DNA from: Gammaproteobacteria bacterium
Lineage (GTDB): Bacteria; Pseudomonadota; Gammaproteobacteria; Eutrophobiales; Eutrophobiaceae
NCBI GenBank assembly: GCA_016193395.1
Contig: JACPSH010000024.1
Location: forward strand, 1 to 46,664
Reading direction: 5' to 3'
DNA: 46,664 nucleotides
Position 1 is the first letter of the stretch, and every line of letters begins with the position of its first letter. Below the pieces are notes generated by a model. That model saw only the letters and a list, made by a program, of their open reading frames with translations, did no database searches and had not been told where the DNA came from. Below are positions 42,417 through 46,664 of this stretch, one piece after another. The position numbers and the translations under genes are program-made.

Positions 42417-45047
42417 ATGTCGCGACTCGATGATTGCATAGCGCTCGCGCCGGATCCGCAGGCGGCCGCGCGGCGACTGGAAAGCATGCACGACGTCGCC
42501 CCGCTCATGCGGGCCGTGCACCATCTGCCGCCGCGGCCACTCCAGGAATTCGTTGCCGTTGTCAGCGTCTCCGCCTTCCTGTTCCGAACCCTGTGCCGAC
42601 ACCCCGAGCTCGTCCCGCTCACGGGCAGCCCGCCGATCGTGGCGGATCTGGATCGGTGCGAGGGCGTTGCGGAACTGCGGCGCGCCAAGTATCGCGAGTT
42701 GTACCGGATCGCCTGCATGGATCTCGGAGCGCAGGTCGATTACGGGGAGGTGTTGCGGGCGCTGAGCGCGCTCGCGGACGGTATCGTGAACCGCGCCGTC
42801 GCGCTGGACGTCGTCGGGACTGATGACTGGATCTGGCGCGACGCGCTGTGCGTGATGGCGCTCGGCAAGCTCGGCGCACGGGAGCTGAACTTCAGTTCCG
42901 ACATCGATCTGATCTTCGTCAGCGACGGCCATGAACCCTCGGGGCACGACATCGGCCCGTTCCAGGAGCGGCTGCTGCAATCCGCGCGCGGACTGTCGCG
43001 GCTGCTGGAAGAGAAGGACGACGCGGGATTCCTCTACCGCGTCGACCTCAACCTGCGACCCTGGGGCCGGAGCGGCCCGCTGTTCATGTCGGTGGACGGA
43101 ACGGAGCACTACTACGAATCCAGCTCCGATATCTGGGAACGCTACGCCTGGCTGCGGGCCAGGCCCCTGGCCGGCGCGGTCGCGCTCGGCCAGGACCTGC
43201 TCGAGCGCTTGCGCCCGTTCCGCTTCCTGCGCTCGCTAAGTGGCGGTGATCTGGAACGGTTCGTCGACATCAAGTCCGAAATGGGCAGGGCGCGCGTTCG
43301 GCACGGCCACTGGAACGTGAAGGTCGGCGACGGCGGCATTCGCGATATCGAGTTCTTCATCCAGACGCTGCAGCTGTTGAACGGCGCGCGCGACCCCGGG
43401 CTGCAATCGACCAATACGCTCGAGGCCCTATCGGGTCTGGCGGCGGCGGGATTGGTAGGAGCGGAGGATGCGCAACGCATCCGCAGGAGTTATTTGTTCC
43501 TGCGCCGCCTGGAAAACCGACTGCAGATGATCGACGAACAGCAGGTGCACGAATTGCCCGACGATCCGGAGCGCAGGACGGTGCTCGCCCGTTCGATGGG
43601 CGTTGCCCGCGGGGAGGGATCAGATGTCCTCGAAAGGTTCGAAGGGGTGCTGGAGGAGGCGCGTACCGTTGCCCGCAACTGCTTCGAAAGCATTCTGCCG
43701 GATCGGACTCCACTGGCGGCCCCGCGCGACGCGGAGGTTCGCACGGCGCTGCGCAAAGCCTGGCACGTGGATGCGGCCGAATCGAGCCTGGAGCGCTGGC
43801 ACCAGGTGTGCGCGCAGGAAGAATGGGGGCCCGTTCCACGCGATTTGCCGACGCTGGTCCGCGTATTCGGCAGCAGCTGGTACCTCACGCGGTTCATGTT
43901 TTTCCGCGGCTTGGATGCGGCGCAGCTTCTGGACACGCCGCCGGCAACGGGCCTGTCCAGTAATGAACTGCGCCGCTGGATCGAAACCGTTTCTGTGGAC
44001 GGCGACGCGGAGCAGCGGCTGGAATCGCTGCGCATCGCCAGGAACGAGATCCTGCTGCTGCTACTGGCAGCGTGGCTGAATGGCCGGCTCGATCAGGAGC
44101 AGCTGGAACAGGCGTTGAGCGTACTCGCGGCGGTCGTGATTCAGGCTGTGCTCGGCTTGTTCGGCGTCGGTTCCGGCGCGGGACAGGAGAACCTGGCGGT
44201 CCTCGGCATGGGCCGCCTCGCCGGGGGCGAAATGACCTTCGGATCGGATCTGGACCTGATCTTTCTGTATGGCACCGGCGAGCGTCGCGAGCCGGTGGAG
44301 CTTTCCCGGCGCGTGCGCAGGCTGCTGCGCCATATTGCCGCCGCGACACCGGCGGGCATGCTGTATGACGTGGACATGCGGCTGCGGCCCCACGGCAGCG
44401 CCGGGGCGCTGCTCACCTCAACGGAATCGTTCGTCCAGTACCATGCGGGACGGCGCGACGTGTGGGAGCGGCAGATGATGACCCGTTGCCGGCCGGTGTT
44501 CGATCCGGACGGCCTGGGTCAGGCGGCCGTCGCGGCGATTGAGCCGCATGTCTACGCAAAATGCGAAGACCGGGTTTTGCGCGGGGAGATCGCATCCATG
44601 CGCCTGCGGGTCGAACGGGAACTCGGCCGGCCGCCGGGGCGGATCGAGCTGAAGCGCGGGCGGGGCGGACTGATGGACGTCGATTTCACCGCGCATTACC
44701 TGCAACTCGCGCAGGGTCATGCCGATCCCGGGCTGCGCGTGTGCAGCACACGGCAGGTGCTGCGCATCGCGCGCGACCGGCAGCGCCTCCCGGCGGACGC
44801 CGCGGTGGATCTGCTCGAGGGTTATGAATACCTGAAACGCATGGAGACTTGCCTGAGACTATTCGATCTGAAAAGCATCAGCGCATTTGCTCCGGAATCC
44901 GAGGCCGGCCACGCGCTGGCGCGCGCGATGGGTTGCGCGGATTCGGGCAATGAGGGACTGGTTGAACAGCACCGTGCCGTCAGCGAACGCGTGCGGCAGC
45001 GCTTCGAGGAAGTCGTAGGTGGCGGCGAACTCGCGGTCAAGGCCTGA
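42417..45047 (+). CDS. glnE: glutamine synthetase adenylyltransferase/deadenylase
   Basis: 876 aa from ATG 42417; an open frame extends back to 42267 but overlaps thiC. It is somewhat shorter than E. coli GlnE (946 aa). Two nucleotidyltransferase domains are seen: LGKLGARELNFSSDIDLIFV (near 148-167, deadenylylation) and LGMGRLAGGEMTFGSDLDLIFLY (near 596-618, adenylylation), each with the DxD pair. The linker and C-terminal helical bundles (PPGRIELKRGRGGLMDVDFTAHYLQL) complete the usual order. It controls glutamine synthetase activity in response to nitrogen through PII. It converges with the cupin gene, overlapping by 11 bp. Confidence 0.96.
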   Translation: MSRLDDCIALAPDPQAAARRLESMHDVAPLMRAVHHLPPRPLQEFVAVVSVSAFLFRTLCRHPELVPLTGSPPIVADLDRCEGVAELRRAKYRELYRIACMDLGAQVDYGEVLRALSALADGIVNRAVALDVVGTDDWIWRDALCVMALGKLGARELNFSSDIDLIFVSDGHEPSGHDIGPFQERLLQSARGLSRLLEEKDDAGFLYRVDLNLRPWGRSGPLFMSVDGTEHYYESSSDIWERYAWLRARPLAGAVALGQDLLERLRPFRFLRSLSGGDLERFVDIKSEMGRARVRHGHWNVKVGDGGIRDIEFFIQTLQLLNGARDPGLQSTNTLEALSGLAAAGLVGAEDAQRIRRSYLFLRRLENRLQMIDEQQVHELPDDPERRTVLARSMGVARGEGSDVLERFEGVLEEARTVARNCFESILPDRTPLAAPRDAEVRTALRKAWHVDAAESSLERWHQVCAQEEWGPVPRDLPTLVRVFGSSWYLTRFMFFRGLDAAQLLDTPPATGLSSNELRRWIETVSVDGDAEQRLESLRIARNEILLLLLAAWLNGRLDQEQLEQALSVLAAVVIQAVLGLFGVGSGAGQENLAVLGMGRLAGGEMTFGSDLDLIFLYGTGERREPVELSRRVRRLLRHIAAATPAGMLYDVDMRLRPHGSAGALLTSTESFVQYHAGRRDVWERQMMTRCRPVFDPDGLGQAAVAAIEPHVYAKCEDRVLRGEIASMRLRVERELGRPPGRIELKRGRGGLMDVDFTAHYLQLAQGHADPGLRVCSTRQVLRIARDRQRLPADAAVDLLEGYEYLKRMETCLRLFDLKSISAFAPESEAGHALARAMGCADSGNEGLVEQHRAVSERVRQRFEEVVGGGELAVKA

Positions 45048-45345
45048 CGGCGTCTATGCTCACAACGGGTTCTTCGCCCACCACCTCGGCGCTGTGCAAC
45101 CGTCCTCGGGGTACCGCAATGCAGTCTCCGGCCTCCAGCACGCAGGCCATGCCGTCCATGCAGATCCGAAAGCGGCCGCGCAGCACGCCGTCGATCTTGT
45201 CCTGCGCGTGCGCGTGCGGGGCGAAGTAGGTCCCCGGCGGGTAGGTATAGATCGCGCACGCGTAGCCACGCGCCTCGAGCTTGGCGCGGAAACCGGGTTC
45301 CGACAGGGGCCCATCGCGCACCGTGTTCCAGTGTTCAATCTTCAA
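45037..45345 (-). CDS. small cupin-domain protein
   Basis: 102 aa from TTG 45345; no ATG or GTG lies in frame upstream. It is a single cupin barrel. YTYPPGTYFAPHAHAQDKIDGVLRG gives the metal ligands (HxH and a later D/E), and GDCIAVPRGRLHSAEVVGEEPVVSIDAV is motif 2 with its His. Its function is unknown; similar proteins bind a divalent metal and a small ligand. Its 3' end overlaps glnE by 11 bp. Confidence 0.75.
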   Translation of the reverse strand: MKIEHWNTVRDGPLSEPGFRAKLEARGYACAIYTYPPGTYFAPHAHAQDKIDGVLRGRFRICMDGMACVLEAGDCIAVPRGRLHSAEVVGEEPVVSIDAVRP

Positions 45346-45393
45346 GACCGTTCCCGCCGGAGGGCCGGCTGCATCAGGTCATCGTTCATGGAT

Positions 45394-45639
45394 GCTCTGA
45401 ACAAGTCCGTCCGGGACTTGTCAGAGCACGGCAGAAATGTGCTGCTGCGATTTCTGCATTCCCGCCATCCGTGGCGGTCAGCGCGAAAAGTGTGATTTTC
45501 GCTTTCCTTCATTTTCCAATCGCTTACGCGATCGGAACGCAGAAAGCCGCTCCTGCGCCTTCTGCATTCCCGCCATCCATGGCGGTCATGGCCGTACGTC
45601 CTTGTACGGCAGGAACCTCTGAACTTGTTCAGAGGTTCC
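45394..45639. repeat. hairpin-array repeat, copy 3 (nine hairpins)
   Basis: The gap from 45346 to 45677 is filled by nine consecutive hairpins; 45346-45393 shows nothing. They are: 45394-45427 (ACAAGTCC around GTCCG), 45431-45457, 45462-45477 (CCGCCA around TCCG), 45483-45502 (GCGAAAA around GTGTGA), 45519-45532, 45539-45565, 45570-45585 (CCGCCA around TCCA), 45591-45610 (GCCGTAC around GTCCTT), and 45612-45639 (12-bp stem GGAACCTCTGAA around CTTG). Modules shared with copy 1 occur in the same order. The pair GCAGAA-type plus CCGCCA-type hairpins occurs twice and looks inserted. Confidence 0.85.
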
Positions 45640-45640
45640 C

Positions 45641-45646
45641 TATAAT
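45641..45646 (+). promoter_or_regulatory. -10 box of the SDR gene promoter
   Basis: TATAAT is a perfect -10 consensus directly after the last 12-bp hairpin of the array and 32 bp before ATG 45678. No good -35 is placed at 17 bp (TTGTTC at 45625 is too close). Transcription would begin near 45653. Confidence 0.45.
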
Positions 45647-45677
45647 GCAGCGCATCTTAAGGCTGTTGTAAATCAAA

Positions 45678-46433
45678 ATGTCGCGACTACATGCCAGGAC
45701 CGCGGTGGTGACGGGCGCGAGCAGCGGGATCGGCCGGGCCATTGCCCTCGCGTTTGCGCGGGAAGGCGCTGACCTTGTCATCGGGTATCGTAGTTCGCGC
45801 GAGCGAGCGCAGTCGGTGGCCGACGAGATCCGCAAGCTCGGGCGATCGGCGACGGCCGTGGCGGCCGATCTGGCGCTGAGCGGTTCGCCGGAGACTTTGC
45901 TGGCAGCGGCGCGTTCCACGTTCCCGCGGATCGACATCTGGGTCAATAACGCTGGCGCCGACATCCTCACTGGCGACGCCGCGCGGCTGAACGATGCCGA
46001 GAAGCTCGATCGCCTGCTCGCGGTTGACCTGAGGGGAACAATCCACTGTTGCTGGGCGGTCGCGCCCGTCATGCAGCGGCAGGGCAGCGGGACCATCATC
46101 AACATGTCCTGGGATCTGGCCATGCACGGTTTCCCGGGGCGCAACCCGCAGATGTTTGCCGCGGTCAAGGCGGGCGTGCTGGGTTTCAGCAAGGCCCTGG
46201 CCCGGGAGTGCGCGCCTGCCGTGCGCGTCAATGTGCTCGCGCCGGGCTGGATCAAGACGGCCTTTGCCGAGGCGATGATGGAGAGCGCCTTCCACGATGC
46301 GCGCGTGGGGGAAATTCCGCTGGGGCGGTTCGGCGAAGCCGCGGACGTCGCGAATGCCGCCGTATATCTGGCCTCCGACGAATCGCGCTACATCACGGGA
46401 CAGGTGCTCAACGTCAATGGCGGGGTAGTGTGA
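45678..46433 (+). CDS. short-chain dehydrogenase/reductase-like protein, catalytic Tyr replaced by Phe
   Basis: 251 aa, normal SDR length. The cofactor site is VTGASSGIG (11-19) and NNAG is at 90-93. Ser144 in INMSWD is present. The active-site pattern reads F160-A-A-V-K164 where classical SDRs have YxxxK; the codon is TTT. PGWIKTAF and the C-terminal SDESRYITGQVLNVNGG are retained. FabG-like text suggests an NAD(P)H-linked oxidoreductase fold, but without the proton-donor Tyr the activity is doubtful or altered. The gene is flanked on both sides by hairpin arrays. The product role is unknown. Confidence 0.85.
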   Translation: MSRLHARTAVVTGASSGIGRAIALAFAREGADLVIGYRSSRERAQSVADEIRKLGRSATAVAADLALSGSPETLLAAARSTFPRIDIWVNNAGADILTGDAARLNDAEKLDRLLAVDLRGTIHCCWAVAPVMQRQGSGTIINMSWDLAMHGFPGRNPQMFAAVKAGVLGFSKALARECAPAVRVNVLAPGWIKTAFAEAMMESAFHDARVGEIPLGRFGEAADVANAAVYLASDESRYITGQVLNVNGGVV

Positions 46434-46454
46434 TGCGCCTGCGGTTAGCAGATT

Positions 46455-46664
46455 GATGCAAAAGTCCGTCAGACCGCCATGGACGGCGGGAATGCAGAAA
46501 ATGCAGGAGCAATTTTCTGCCGGACTTTTGCATCTCGCGTCAAGCAAAGCGGAGCTTCGGGCTCGCTCCATTTATCAAGCACTGGCGTGCTTGATAAATG
46601 CTGCGTCCCATCCGACCGCCAGGGATGGCGGAAGTGCAGATTTCGCAGGAGCAGGAAATCTGCC
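46455..46664. repeat. hairpin-array repeat, copy 4 (runs to window edge)
   Basis: A 13-bp stem GATGCAAAAGTCC (46455-46467) pairs with 46522-46534. Its loop holds a 49-bp unit with two more hairpins (46474-46489, 46494-46520). After that come GGAGC (46551-46555) with GCTCC (46565-46569), a 12-bp stem TTTATCAAGCAC (46571-46582) with 46587-46598, CCGCCA (46616-46621) with 46626-46631, and GCAGATTTC (46636-46644) with 46655-46663. The stretch 46546-46613 matches 35369-35436 at 67 of 68 bases. The window ends in the last hairpin. Confidence 0.85.

Noticed and set aside
45394-45639. CRISPR array
   Set aside because: The repeats are palindromic modules of differing sequence and spacing with no constant direct repeat or unique spacers, and no cas gene is present.

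Overview
The window looks like a chromosomal segment of a GC-rich gammaproteobacterium (roughly 60-65% G+C by eye). The evidence is the gammaproteobacterial order thrS-infC-rpmI-rplT-pheS-pheT-ihfA followed by a MerR-type gene, a pcm/rhodanese/tolC run divergent from a TPP-riboswitch-controlled thiC, glnE, and Pseudomonas-like O-antigen genes. I cannot place it to genus.

Layout. (1) 1-14212: surface-polysaccharide (O-antigen type) genes: a WecE-like aminotransferase, an opposite-strand membrane protein, then a tightly packed plus-strand operon with a sugar-1-phosphate nucleotidyltransferase, four glycosyltransferases, manC, a sugar epimerase, a WbpL-like polyprenyl-phosphate glycosyl-1-phosphate transferase, a WbpM/FlaA1-type dehydratase and galU. 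Together they supply nucleotide sugars, start the lipid-linked glycan and extend it. (2) tRNA-Asn, then 14405-19447: an accessory patch with two SAM methyltransferases, two sulfotransferases and a twitch/SPASM-type radical SAM protein; the 3' part is clearly lower in G+C than its surroundings. (3) 19496-23817: uvrB, which appears to start with CTG exactly at the compositional boundary, and maeB, followed by a terminator and tRNA-Val. (4) 23981-31426: a hairpin-array repeat, a thrS leader with two tRNA-Thr(UGU) anticodon-arm mimics, and the translation operon (infC starts with ATC). (5) tRNA-Pro, glmS, a GlrR-like sigma-54 response regulator, an Hpt protein and a hybrid histidine kinase whose start codon lies inside a repeat. 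(6) minus-strand pcm-rhodanese-tolC, then plus-strand TPP riboswitch-thiC and glnE. (7) 45037-46664: a cupin and an SDR-like gene with the catalytic Tyr changed to Phe, the latter bracketed by two large hairpin-array repeats.

The most unusual signal outside the genes is a family of modular hairpin arrays at four intergenic places (23981-24094, 35326-35436, 45394-45639, 46455-46664). They share modules, insert into each other and include a 49-50 bp two-hairpin unit present four times, with compensating stem changes around a conserved loop. The second most striking signal is the double anticodon-mimic operator of thrS. No CRISPR array, complete insertion sequence, prophage gene or replication origin was seen.
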